Origin: Flavobacteriales bacterium | GTDB lineage: Bacteria; Bacteroidota; Bacteroidia; Flavobacteriales_E; Vicingaceae | Length of the DNA: 64,000 nt | Direction of reading: 5' to 3' | Assembly: GCA_015075325.1 (NCBI GenBank) | Contig: JABTUP010000003.1 | Coordinates: 124,001 to 188,000, forward strand | Part shown: one piece after another, positions 24,998-33,486 of the stretch | Layout: every line of letters starts with the position of its first letter | How positions within the stretch are numbered: the first letter of the stretch is position 1 | Program-made: the position numbers and the translations under genes | Notes under the pieces: generated by a model | Database searches by the model: none | Told to the model about the DNA's origin: nothing | The model's input: the letters and a program-made list of their open reading frames with translations, nothing else

Positions 24998-26002
24998 ATG
25001 GATAAAACGGTAAAAATATTAATTATTCGGTTTAGTTCTATTGGTGATATTGTACTTACAACACCAGTTATAAGGTGCTTGAAGCAACAACTAGATGGAG
25101 ATATTGAAATTCATTATTTAACTAAAAATCAATACAAAGGAATTTTAACTTCTAACCCACATGTTGATAAAGTTTTTGGAATAGACAAATCGACCAATGA
25201 AATTATAAATGAGTTGGTTGATGAACATTACGATTATGTTATCGATTTACATAAAAATTTACGCTCGAAAAGAGTTACTAAAAAACTGAAAGCACTTTCT
25301 TTTACTTTTGATAAATTAAACTACCAAAAGTGGTTAATTACTACTTTTAAGGTAGATAAACTACCCAGAGTACATATTGTTGAGCGATATTTAGCTGCAA
25401 CAAAAATTCTAGGAATAGAAAACGACGGTTTAGGTTTGGAGTATTTTATTCCTGAACAAGATGTAGTCGATTTAAAAAGTTTACCTGAAACACACCAACA
25501 TGGTTATGTTAGCTTTGCTATTGGAGCTCAGCACAACACCAAACGACTACCTGTTGAAAAAATGATTTCGATACTAAAGGAACTTAATTTACCAGTAGTT
25601 TTACTTGGCGGAAAAGAAGATATAGCTGATGCTGAAATTATTCAACAGTCGGTTGGCGAAAAGGTTTATATTGGTTGTGGAAAATACAATTTAAATCAAT
25701 CGGCCTCTTTGGTTAAGCAAAGTAAAGTGCTGCTAACACACGATACTGGTTTAATGCACATTGGAGCAGCTTTAGGTGTAAATATTGTTTCGGTTTGGGG
25801 AAACACCATTCCTGAATTTGGAATGTATCCTTATTTTCCAAATCATCCCGAAAAATATGTGATTATTGAAAACAAAGAATTGAAATGCAGACCTTGCTCA
25901 AAAATTGGTTATGATAAATGCCCTAAGAAACACTTCAACTGTATGAATGAGCTTAGTAATAATGCAATAATTAATGCTGTAAAAACATTTTTTTTGAAAT
26001 AG
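24998..26002 (+). CDS. glycosyltransferase family 9 (heptosyltransferase-like)
   Basis: A 334-residue GT-B enzyme. It opens with KILIIRFSSIGDIVLTTPVI (the GT9 nucleotide-sugar fold start), has the linker RVHIVERYLAATKILG near 125, the C-terminal donor-site motifs PVVLLGGKEDIADAE and LTHDTGLMHIGAALG, and a Cys-rich C-terminus (CRPCSKIGYDKCPKKHFNC) that is common in this subgroup. GT9 enzymes add heptose or related sugars to the lipopolysaccharide core from the cytosolic face. It is monocistronic and convergent with upp. The exact sugar is not readable. Confidence 0.9.
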   Translation: MDKTVKILIIRFSSIGDIVLTTPVIRCLKQQLDGDIEIHYLTKNQYKGILTSNPHVDKVFGIDKSTNEIINELVDEHYDYVIDLHKNLRSKRVTKKLKALSFTFDKLNYQKWLITTFKVDKLPRVHIVERYLAATKILGIENDGLGLEYFIPEQDVVDLKSLPETHQHGYVSFAIGAQHNTKRLPVEKMISILKELNLPVVLLGGKEDIADAEIIQQSVGEKVYIGCGKYNLNQSASLVKQSKVLLTHDTGLMHIGAALGVNIVSVWGNTIPEFGMYPYFPNHPEKYVIIENKELKCRPCSKIGYDKCPKKHFNCMNELSNNAIINAVKTFFLK

Positions 26003-26013
26003 AATATTGTGAT

Positions 26014-26664
26014 TTATTCTTTCGAACCAAAAGCCAAATCTCCAGCATCGCCCAATCCAGGAACAATATACGATTGAGCAGTTAATTCTTCATCAATTGC
26101 ACCAACCCAAATGGTAGTGTTTTCTGGTAAAAATCGTTTAACATAATCTAAACCTAAGGTGCTGGCAATTAACACTACAACGTGTAATTTTTTTGGCATT
26201 CCCTTTTGCAGCAATGCTCTATAGGTAACCACCATTGATGCCCCCGATGCTAACATTGGGTCAGATAAAATAACTATTCTATCCGTTAAATCGGGGCTTG
26301 CCAAATATTCTAATTCAATATCAAAACTTCCGTCTTTATGGTGTTTCCGATAAGCCGAAACAAACGCATTATCAGCTTTATCAAAATAATTTAATAAACC
26401 CTGATGAACCGGTAATCCTGCTCTTAAAATGGTTGACAACACTGGTTCTTCTTTAATTAATGGAACAATGGTTGAGCCAAGTGGCGTGGTAATTTCACGG
26501 TTTTCATACTCCATTTTTTTACTTATTTCGTAAGCAAAAATTTCTCCCATACGTTCGCAGTTTCTTCTAAAACGCATGCTGTCTTTTTGTACTTTTTCGT
26601 CTCTAATCTCTGCAATAAACTGATTAAAAATTGAGTTTCCTGCACCTAAGTTGATTATTTCCAT
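26014..26664 (-). CDS. upp: uracil phosphoribosyltransferase
   Basis: A 216-residue cytosolic salvage enzyme making UMP from uracil and PRPP. Landmarks: TILRAGLPVHQGLLNYF, DNAFVSAYRKHH, the PRPP loop ILSDPMLASGAS at 132-143, and the uracil-binding GLGDAGD at 202-208. The length is typical for UPRT. It sits alone between convergent waaC-like glycosyltransferase and the deacetylase gene upstream. If the surface locus at 3.8-12.8 kb does degrade nucleic acids, this enzyme would take up part of the products, but nothing in sequence links their control. Confidence 0.96.
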   Translation of the reverse strand: MEIINLGAGNSIFNQFIAEIRDEKVQKDSMRFRRNCERMGEIFAYEISKKMEYENREITTPLGSTIVPLIKEEPVLSTILRAGLPVHQGLLNYFDKADNAFVSAYRKHHKDGSFDIELEYLASPDLTDRIVILSDPMLASGASMVVTYRALLQKGMPKKLHVVVLIASTLGLDYVKRFLPENTTIWVGAIDEELTAQSYIVPGLGDAGDLAFGSKE

Positions 26665-26728
26665 TTTTTTAGTTTATTTGTTTAGAGGTTTATGAGTTTA
26701 GACTTATTAAGATGTAAAAATAGCTTTT

Positions 26729-28039
26729 TTATGCATTGATTGGTTGAGATACTTTTTCTAACAATTTCAGGTAAACTTCTTTCCATCCTTCCCAATTTCC
26801 TTCGTCCGATAACGATTCGTTGTGCCATACGCTTACAAAAGTACCATTAACCGATTTAACAGCTTCTAACAATTCGTTTATTTCTTTATTGGCTTCCTCG
26901 GGCGACGATTTTAAGTAATATTTAAATGTGGCTTCCATAACTGCAAAAGGAATAATTTGTAGGTTGGTTACCGTTTCGGTATCTAAATCGTAAAAATAAA
27001 AAGGCGAACAAATGCTTGCTCTAAAACCTGGCTGACCAGAATATCCCATTGTAAAATCGTGGGTAATGTCGTTGTCGATTAAGTTACGGTAGGTTTCGGG
27101 CAAGGTTAATTTTAAAAAATGTTGTCGACTTTTTGTTACATCACGGTGCATAATGTTTTTAAGTCGGTTAATTTCTTTGGTTAAAATTGTTACATCGCTA
27201 TTTGAAGCATACGATGGATGAATGCCCACCTCGTAATAATCAGCAATAGATTTAATTAACGATTGAAATTTTCTATTTTTTACTGATATATTTTTGTCGT
27301 TAAAACCATAATCGCCTAATAGGAAGAAATAAATGGGTTTAATGTTGAATTTTTTATGAATTTGATATTGTAATTCAAACGTATCGTAAGGGTCGTGAGC
27401 TAAATTCAGCAACACTTTTACTCGTTTGCTAAAATCATTTCCTTTTATAATCGCTTTTAGCATTCCTGCGGTAATTCTTAAAATACCTTTGTGCTTATAT
27501 GCGTAAGCATTATCAATATCAATGGTAGAAATGTAGTTGAATTTTTTTTCAGGAAAAACCATCTGAGGATAATGTTCATTTACAATAGCAGCAATTTCGT
27601 TTGCCCAAATGTTGATTAACGGTTTTTTCAAAAATTTCTGCTGAAAAGCTAAACTTTCAACGGCAGTAAATCGGTCAAACTGATCACGAATTTGAGGTAA
27701 ATATTCCTCGTAACGAGTAACCAAATAAAAACTAGCTGCAAATACATCAAAAGGCAATGCCGATTCGTTCGATACTCTAAAAAAACACTTGTTTTGGTTG
27801 TGTTCAAAAACCTCAATATCTTGTTCTTTTATTCCGTTTTCAAACAAAAGATACGACGGTTTAAAAAATATTCCTGTTTCGGTTTTGTGGTGGCTGTAAT
27901 TTATTTTAGGGAAATTACTTTTCTCAAACTCCTCTTTATTGTCTGTGAATGCTACATCACTTTTAAGTACATCAGTAAAAATTAATTTAAAGCTGTACTT
28001 TATTCGGTTGGTAATTTTATGTGAGTAAACTAAAATCAT
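26729..28039 (-). CDS. polysaccharide deacetylase family protein
   Basis: A 436-residue protein. The N-terminal 130 residues form the extra domain often found ahead of the NodB fold in this Bacteroidota family. The catalytic fold shows motif 1 as STIDIDNAYAY (about 168-178), motif 2 as EVGIHPSYAS (near residue 270; the His binds metal), and a C-terminal HNESLSDEGNWEGW. These are variants, not the classical TFDDG and HSxxH, so enzymatic activity is likely but the sugar is unknown. There is no signal peptide. It follows radC with zero bases between stop and start, so the two are cotranscribed. Confidence 0.82.
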   Translation of the reverse strand: MILVYSHKITNRIKYSFKLIFTDVLKSDVAFTDNKEEFEKSNFPKINYSHHKTETGIFFKPSYLLFENGIKEQDIEVFEHNQNKCFFRVSNESALPFDVFAASFYLVTRYEEYLPQIRDQFDRFTAVESLAFQQKFLKKPLINIWANEIAAIVNEHYPQMVFPEKKFNYISTIDIDNAYAYKHKGILRITAGMLKAIIKGNDFSKRVKVLLNLAHDPYDTFELQYQIHKKFNIKPIYFFLLGDYGFNDKNISVKNRKFQSLIKSIADYYEVGIHPSYASNSDVTILTKEINRLKNIMHRDVTKSRQHFLKLTLPETYRNLIDNDITHDFTMGYSGQPGFRASICSPFYFYDLDTETVTNLQIIPFAVMEATFKYYLKSSPEEANKEINELLEAVKSVNGTFVSVWHNESLSDEGNWEGWKEVYLKLLEKVSQPINA

Positions 28040-28732
28040 TTACAGCAGGTTTTCGTCGGCAAAGCTAAAATAATTATTGTTACCAACGATAATATGGTCG
28101 ATAACTGGCGTATCCATCAGCACACCAATACCTTTCATTTTTTTGGTAAGTTCTATGTCAGCTTGGCTAGGGTTAAGGTTTCCGCTTGGGTGGTTGTGGC
28201 ACAGTACAACTGCTGAAGCCAAAGCATTAATTGCGTTTTTAAAAATTATTTTTCCGTCGGCAACAGTTCCTGTAACGCCACCTTTACTGATGTTTTCGCG
28301 TTTTATAACTTCATTTTTTCGATTGAGGTAAAGCACCCAAAATTCTTCGTGAGGTAAATCGCTCAGCACATCGCTAATGGCTTCGTAGGCATTTTTACTT
28401 GAGCTAATTTTAATCTTTTTTTCTTCGGTGCTTTCTTTTCGTCGCCTTCCAAGTTCTAACGCAGCAGCAATGCTAATGGCTTTTGCTTCACCAATACCAT
28501 TAAACTGCATTAAATCGGTTAAGTTGAGTTTTGCTAACTGGTTGAGGTCGTTGTTTACACTTGCTAATATTCGTTTTGAAAGCTCAACAGCCGTTTCTGT
28601 TTTGTTGCCCGAACCAATTAAAATAGCAATCAACTCGGCATCCGACAACGCATTTTTGCCTTTTAACAACAGCTTTTCGCGAGGGCGGTCTTCCTCTGCC
28701 CAACTTTTAATGTTTAGTTTCTCGGGTTGCAT
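28040..28732 (-). CDS. radC: RadC family JAB-domain protein
   Basis: A 230-residue protein with the two helix-hairpin-helix segments near the N-terminus (DAELIAILIGSGNKTETAVE; LMQFNGIGEAKA) and a C-terminal JAB/MPN domain. Metal-ligand pattern HNHPSGNLNPSQAD starts at 179, so H179, H181 and D192 are present. RadC was once linked with repair but its biochemical role is unsettled. The gene lies back to back with the truncated copy of the radA head at 28779-28839, which implies that radC and radA were originally divergent neighbours. Confidence 0.93.
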   Translation of the reverse strand: MQPEKLNIKSWAEEDRPREKLLLKGKNALSDAELIAILIGSGNKTETAVELSKRILASVNNDLNQLAKLNLTDLMQFNGIGEAKAISIAAALELGRRRKESTEEKKIKISSSKNAYEAISDVLSDLPHEEFWVLYLNRKNEVIKRENISKGGVTGTVADGKIIFKNAINALASAVVLCHNHPSGNLNPSQADIELTKKMKGIGVLMDTPVIDHIIVGNNNYFSFADENLL

Positions 28733-28778
28733 AGGGTAAAGATAGGAATAAGTAAAACTAGTTTTATTGAAACCAATG

Positions 28779-28839
28779 TTTTTGTTTAATTTGGCTTTTT
28801 AAAAATTTACTGTGGCGAAGTCCAACCTAAAAACAGCTT
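28779..28839 (+). repeat. truncated duplicate of the radA start region
   Basis: Matches 30080-30140 at 56 of 61 positions in the same orientation. It includes the leader TTTTTGTTTAATTTGG, a GTG start codon at 28812 and codons for MAKSNLKTA followed at once by TAA. The last bases are also the stop codon of the ATPase gene on the other strand. This is a decapitated radA head left where the ATPase gene joins. Confidence 0.9.
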
Positions 28840-29989
28840 AAATAGTTGCGTTTTTCCAATTTTTAACTACAATTCCATTTTCAGTTTCAAATTCTAATTT
28901 TCCATCATAAATAACCCATCCGTTATTATTATAGGAATAGGAATTAAATTTTTTAATATTGGATAAGAAATCGTTGTTAAATGTTTGTGCCGATTTTATT
29001 TCAATTGGGAGTAATTTGTTGCCATAATCAATTAAAATATCAACCTCTACACCATTGTTGTCTCTCCAATAATATATACTTTCAGAAGCACCTTTGTTCT
29101 TTATTTTTTTTACTAATTCTACTAATAGGTAGTTTTCCACTAATGAACCTCTGAAATGAGAAAAGGATAGTTCGTCGGTATTTTTTATATTGAGCAATGA
29201 GCAAACCAAACCAGTATCATAAAAATAGAGTTTTGGAGTTTTTACTAGTCTTTTGTTAAAGCTTTTATAATAGGGTTGTAATAGTTTTATTACATAAGTA
29301 TTTTCTAAAACCGAAATCCAAGAATTTACTGTTTTTACGTCTATACCACATTCATTACTAATTGCCGATACATTAACTTGCTGACCAACTCTTCCTGCAC
29401 ATATTTTTAAAAACTTGGTAAACAAAAGAGTGTTTTCTATATTTTTTATTAATCGAACATCACGTTCAACGTAAGTTCTAATATATGCTGGGTACCATAA
29501 TGTGGGATTTCTATTTTTGTCGTAAATTTCCGGGTACGAACCCTTGAATATTAATTCATTAAGTGAATAATCGGTTTTACCAAATTTTTCTATTTCTTGA
29601 AAAGTTAAAGGTAATAAATCTATTACTCCAACTCTTCCTGCTAATGATTGGCTAATGTTGCTTTGCAGCAATAAATTATTACTTCCTGTTAAAATAAATA
29701 AACCATCTTCATCACTGTTGTCTATAATTTCTTGTAAATAATTAAATAGTAAAGGTGTTCGTTGTACCTCATCTAAAATTGCTCCTTTTGGAAAACGATA
29801 TAGAAAAGCACGAGGATCATTTTCAGCTAAAAGTCGCTCATCTGGGTTCTCTAACGAAACATAGGGTTTGTTTGGAAATACCTTTTTTACTAAAGTTGAC
29901 TTTCCTGTTTGCCGAGGACCAACAACTAGCAATGAACGGAATTGTTTACTATATTCCTTAATCAAAGATTCAATTTCTCTTGTTATCAT
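28838..29989 (-). CDS. AAA-family ATPase with DUF4143 C-terminal domain
   Basis: A 383-residue P-loop protein. Walker A GPRQTGKS at 24-31, Walker B AILDEVQ at 70-76, then LTGSNNLLLQSNISQSLAGR (sensor region). The C-terminal DUF4143 region carries a winged-helix-like stretch and a nuclease-like signature: VEVD at 314-317 and PIEIKSA from 328, the D...ExK arrangement of PD-(D/E)xK folds. The family is widespread, patchily distributed and of unknown role. The gene lies exactly between two copies of the radA start and is more AT-rich than radC or radA, which suggests acquisition. It is oriented away from radA. Confidence 0.9.
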   Translation of the reverse strand: MITREIESLIKEYSKQFRSLLVVGPRQTGKSTLVKKVFPNKPYVSLENPDERLLAENDPRAFLYRFPKGAILDEVQRTPLLFNYLQEIIDNSDEDGLFILTGSNNLLLQSNISQSLAGRVGVIDLLPLTFQEIEKFGKTDYSLNELIFKGSYPEIYDKNRNPTLWYPAYIRTYVERDVRLIKNIENTLLFTKFLKICAGRVGQQVNVSAISNECGIDVKTVNSWISVLENTYVIKLLQPYYKSFNKRLVKTPKLYFYDTGLVCSLLNIKNTDELSFSHFRGSLVENYLLVELVKKIKNKGASESIYYWRDNNGVEVDILIDYGNKLLPIEIKSAQTFNNDFLSNIKKFNSYSYNNNGWVIYDGKLEFETENGIVVKNWKNATI

Positions 29990-30068
29990 GTTAAATATTT
30001 ATACAAATATAGTAATTAACTACCACATTTGTATAACATTTAATAAATAAAAAAATAAGACTTTTCCA

Positions 30069-30081
30069 AAAAGCTTTGCTT
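30069..30081. repeat. half copy of the 33-bp hairpin element
   Basis: AAAAGCTTTGCTT equals the right arm of the elements at 3683-3715 and 31493-31525. It abuts the start of the second radA-head repeat at 30080, so the border of the duplication coincides with the repeat. Confidence 0.5.
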
Positions 30082-30140
30082 TTTGTTTAATTTGGCTTCT
30101 TAAATTTTTACCGTGGCAAAGTCCAACCTAAAAACAGCTT
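30080..30140 (+). repeat. intact copy of the duplicated radA start region
   Basis: Functional partner of 28779-28839. It carries the leader, the GTG start codon at 30113 and the first nine codons of radA. The five differences from the truncated copy are T/C, A/T, A/T, T/C and G/A, the last being synonymous (GCG/GCA). Confidence 0.9.
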
Positions 30141-31486
30141 TTTTTTGTCAGAATTGTGGTGCACAATACCCCAAGTGGATGGGTAAGTGCAATGCATGTA
30201 ACCAATGGAATACCATTGCCGAAGAAATTATTGCAAAACCAGAAAAATCTGATTTTGGAGCAGTTTTTAACATCAACAAAAGCAGTAAACCCAAGCTAAT
30301 TGAAGAAATTGAATTGGCTGATGTTCCTCGAATTAAACTGCCTGGAACAGAACTCAACAGAGTGTTGGGTGGTGGTTTAGTGCCGGGTTCATTGGTGCTT
30401 TTTGGTGGCGACCCAGGTATAGGTAAATCTACCTTAATGCTGCAAATGGCATTGCGTTTAAAAGGTAAGAAAACCTTGTATGTTTCGGGCGAAGAAAGCG
30501 AACAACAAATAAAAATGCGTGCCGAACGTATTGGTAACAAAAACCCCGATTGCTACATTTTAACCGAAACCTCAACACAACATATTTTTCAGCACATTAA
30601 GGAATTACATCCTGATGTGTTGGTCATAGATTCGATTCAAACCTTGCATACTTCAACCATTGATTCGTCGCCCGGAAGTATATCTCAAGTAAGAGAATGT
30701 ACTGCAGAATTGATGAAATTTGCTAAAGAAACTCACACACCAGTATTTTTAGTTGGACACATCACCAAAGACGGCACCATTGCCGGACCAAAGATTTTGG
30801 AACACATGGTAGATGTAGTATTGCAATTTGAAGGCGATAGAAACCACATTTACCGTTTGCTGCGTTCCATCAAAAACCGTTTTGGTTCAACCAACGAGTT
30901 GGGCATTTACGAAATGTATGGCGAAGGATTGAAGGAGGTTGAAAATCCATCAGAAATACTAATCAGTAACAAAGAAGAGCAATTGAGTGGCTCTGCAATT
31001 TCTGCAACCATGGAAGGAAATCGCCCATTATTGATTGAAGTTCAGGCATTGGTTAGCACGGCTGCTTATGGAAATCCGCAACGCTCTTCCACAGGTTTCG
31101 ATAGCCGAAGATTAAACATGCTTTTAGCTGTTTTGGAAAAACGCTGTGGTTTTCGCTTGTCGCAAAAAGATGTGTTTTTAAACATTGCCGGAGGTATAAA
31201 AGTGGACGACCCAGCTATTGATTTGGCGGTAATTAGTGCTGTATTATCAAGTGGAGAAGATATGTATATTCCGTCCACAGTTAGTTTTGCAGCTGAGGTT
31301 GGTTTAAGTGGCGAAATTCGTCCAGTGAGTAGAATCGATCAACGCATTTCGGAAGCAGAAAAATTGGGTTTCGAACGTATTTTTATTTCAAAATACAACC
31401 AAAAAGGGTTAAACCTTAAAAATCATAAAATTCAAGTGATTTTTGTATCGAGAGTTGATGAGGTTTTTACTGCTTTGTTTGGTTAA
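30113..31486 (+). CDS. radA: DNA recombination/repair ATPase RadA
   Basis: A 457-residue RecA-like protein that drives branch migration in recombination. It starts at GTG 30113. The Zn finger has C12, C15, C26 and C29 (CQNCG and CNAC), Walker A is GGDPGIGKST at 98-107, and the RadA signature KNRFGSTNELGIYEM is near 256. The C-terminal half is the Lon-like domain with FLNIAGGIKVDDPAIDLAV. All landmarks are intact, so the duplicated head did not damage the gene. A bidirectional hairpin follows the stop at 31486. Confidence 0.97.
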   Translation: MAKSNLKTAFFCQNCGAQYPKWMGKCNACNQWNTIAEEIIAKPEKSDFGAVFNINKSSKPKLIEEIELADVPRIKLPGTELNRVLGGGLVPGSLVLFGGDPGIGKSTLMLQMALRLKGKKTLYVSGEESEQQIKMRAERIGNKNPDCYILTETSTQHIFQHIKELHPDVLVIDSIQTLHTSTIDSSPGSISQVRECTAELMKFAKETHTPVFLVGHITKDGTIAGPKILEHMVDVVLQFEGDRNHIYRLLRSIKNRFGSTNELGIYEMYGEGLKEVENPSEILISNKEEQLSGSAISATMEGNRPLLIEVQALVSTAAYGNPQRSSTGFDSRRLNMLLAVLEKRCGFRLSQKDVFLNIAGGIKVDDPAIDLAVISAVLSSGEDMYIPSTVSFAAEVGLSGEIRPVSRIDQRISEAEKLGFERIFISKYNQKGLNLKNHKIQVIFVSRVDEVFTALFG

Positions 31487-31492
31487 TTCTAA

Positions 31493-31525
31493 AGAAGCAA
31501 AGCTTTTTAAAAAAGCTTTGCTTCT
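31493..31525. terminator. 33-bp hairpin element, copy 2, as bidirectional terminator
   Basis: Perfect 15-bp arms AGAAGCAAAGCTTTT (31493-31507) and AAAAGCTTTGCTTCT (31511-31525) around TAA. It lies between convergent radA and the anti-sigma gene and includes part of the latter's TAG stop. T-rich tracts occur on either side of the loop rather than after the stem. Confidence 0.75.
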
Positions 31526-32708
31526 AAAATTCCTTCAATTTTGCCTCTGCTTTTTTGCTAAACGGATTATTAACATAAGTTAATTCTAACAACAATTTTT
31601 TAGCGGTGGTTTTATCATTTAGCCCAATAAAACAAAGAGCCTTGTACCATTTAGCTTCATAAGTTCTGTTGGTAGTTTTGGTTTCTGCAAGCACCAAATC
31701 GAAATGATGAATAGCCGTAACATAATCCTTTAAGTTGTAACTAGCCTTTCCTTCTTCTAAATGATTTTCTTCACTTGACGATGAAGCTGAAGTAAGCCCT
31801 CCAGTAGTTGTGTTAGAAAATGCTGTATTTTCCGAACGGATATTTTCTTCTTCATCGGCAATCATTACTGATTGTTGTTCCTTTTTTTCCAATTCAACTA
31901 CTTCTGTTGCATAAGTTGCAGGGCTTGGTGCCTCTGTTTGTTTGGCTCGAGCTTTATTTTTATTGGGTTTTTCCGCCTTTTTATCCAAAGAAAGTGCAAC
32001 AGGCATATTGGCATCCATATCCATTTCTTTTTCGGCATCTTTTTTTGTTGCAACGGTGGTTTCTTCAAAAAGAATATTGTCGGCTACCGATTCTTCGGCT
32101 TCTGCTATATCGGATGCTATTCTTTCTTTGGTAGAAAATGTTTGAGTAATAGCATTTCCACTAGCCATTTCTTTATTGTTAGAAAACGACTGTACTTGTT
32201 CGCTACTAACTTTTTGTTGCATTGGTGCTTCTGATTTTTCGGCAGAAATTCCTTGTTGATTTGTGGAAGAAACAGAACTTATTGCTGGAGCCAGATTAAC
32301 AAGGGTTTCCATTTCAACTTCTTCAACTGCTTGTTCTACTTCTTCATCAATGGGCTGTTCATAAGCCAATTCTGATTCTTTGATGGCAGCATTATTAAAA
32401 TTGGTAACGGTGTAATAACCTGCAGTTACAATTAACAATAACGATGCAGCAACTAAAATAATTTTTGAAAAAGGAGTAGTATTTTGTTGTGTTCGTGAAG
32501 CAATTTTATGATCGATGTTAAACAACACCGATGAATTTTTGGCGTACTTCAATCCTTCCAACGCTTCGCTACAGAAATCACAATCAATTAAGTGTTTCTG
32601 AACATCGTAAAGCTCTTTTTGCGAAAGTTGTTTATTGATAAACTTTAACATAGTTTCCTTTGAGATGCAAGTCGTTTCCGAAAATATGTGATGGTGCAAG
32701 TTTTTCAT
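31524..32708 (-). CDS. zinc-finger anti-sigma factor with TPR-like tail
   Basis: A 394-residue single-pass membrane protein. The cytosolic head has the ZAS motif H39, C43, C46 (HLIDCDFC) which binds ECF sigma factors. A membrane segment is at 82-101 (KIILVAASLLLIVTAGYYTV). The periplasmic part has a long low-complexity Glu/Ser/Thr/Lys-rich spacer (about 110-310) and a C-terminal tetratricopeptide-like region (YNLKDYVTAIHHFDLVLAET to the end) that could bind the signal or a partner. It lies 65 bp after the sigma gene and is the likely cognate inhibitor. Confidence 0.85.
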   Translation of the reverse strand: MKNLHHHIFSETTCISKETMLKFINKQLSQKELYDVQKHLIDCDFCSEALEGLKYAKNSSVLFNIDHKIASRTQQNTTPFSKIILVAASLLLIVTAGYYTVTNFNNAAIKESELAYEQPIDEEVEQAVEEVEMETLVNLAPAISSVSSTNQQGISAEKSEAPMQQKVSSEQVQSFSNNKEMASGNAITQTFSTKERIASDIAEAEESVADNILFEETTVATKKDAEKEMDMDANMPVALSLDKKAEKPNKNKARAKQTEAPSPATYATEVVELEKKEQQSVMIADEEENIRSENTAFSNTTTGGLTSASSSSEENHLEEGKASYNLKDYVTAIHHFDLVLAETKTTNRTYEAKWYKALCFIGLNDKTTAKKLLLELTYVNNPFSKKAEAKLKEF

Positions 32709-32773
32709 TTTATTTAGTCAATTCATAAAGTTTGTAAAGTTGAAAGTTTATAAAGTTTTTTTATTCTCCATTT

Positions 32774-33355
32774 TCAATTATCAATTAATTTTAAGCTAAG
32801 GTTTCGTTTTCCGTTTTGTATGTAACTTTTTACTTGGTTCATGGTGTATCCTGTTATTTCAGCAACTTCCTCGTAACATTTTTCTTTCAGAAAAAACAAT
32901 TCAATACAGACTCGTTGTTCTTCTTTAAGTTCTAAAAGTGCCTTTTCTAAATCAGTTAACTGCGTTTCTTGTACTTGTTTTTCATGTATTTGAAAAGGTT
33001 GTTCTGTTGTGCCATCTTGTTCTACAGCATATTGATATTCGTTCACTCGTTTTTGTTGAGTTTGTTCTTTTCTCAACTGCATCAAACAATGGTTACGAGT
33101 AACGCTGTGTAACCACGATTTAAAATTCACAATGTCGTGTTTTAATAAGTCGGTAATCAATTGCTCAAAAATCTCCAAAACAGCATCTTTACTTTCATCT
33201 TCATCTTTCAAATATTTTAAACAAACCCCATAAACCAAATGCGAATAACGTGTGTATAATTCACCAACAACAGCATTGTCGCCTTTCTTTTTGTATTCGG
33301 CAATCAACTCGTTATCGGTATAGTTTGAAATATTTTTCGACTTAAAAAATAGCAT
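32774..33355 (-). CDS. ECF-type RNA polymerase sigma factor
   Basis: A 193-residue sigma-70 family protein. The ATG at 33355 (MLFFKSKNISNYTDNELIA) is preferred over one 42 bases upstream, as relatives start in this way. Region 2 runs through VGELYTRYSHLVYGVCLKYL and FKSWLHSVTRNHCLMQLRK; region 4 has LKEEQRVCIELFFLKEKCYE and the HTH ending YTMNQVKSYIQNGKRNL. Downstream is its probable anti-sigma factor. Target promoters cannot be read from the window. The divergent M13 peptidase gene starts 131 bp away and could be one of them. Confidence 0.9.
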   Translation of the reverse strand: MLFFKSKNISNYTDNELIAEYKKKGDNAVVGELYTRYSHLVYGVCLKYLKDEDESKDAVLEIFEQLITDLLKHDIVNFKSWLHSVTRNHCLMQLRKEQTQQKRVNEYQYAVEQDGTTEQPFQIHEKQVQETQLTDLEKALLELKEEQRVCIELFFLKEKCYEEVAEITGYTMNQVKSYIQNGKRNLSLKLIDN

Positions 33356-33486
33356 CAAGTAAAAATAAGTATTTAACTTTTGATAGTTAGATAGCAATCC
33401 AATATAAATTCCATAAAAGTTTTTAGAAAAAGTTTAAATAAATTTTTTTAAGTACTTTTAAACCGACTAACTAACCTAATTTAACG

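Noticed and set aside
28838-29989. DUF4143 ATPase as a named anti-phage system
   Set aside because: A single gene without a known partner; the family has no established defence role, so only the insertion structure is reported.
31820-32234. Overlapping antisense frames with Phe/Leu-rich products in the anti-sigma gene
   Set aside because: They arise from the Lys/Glu-rich low-complexity part of the anti-sigma gene read backwards.
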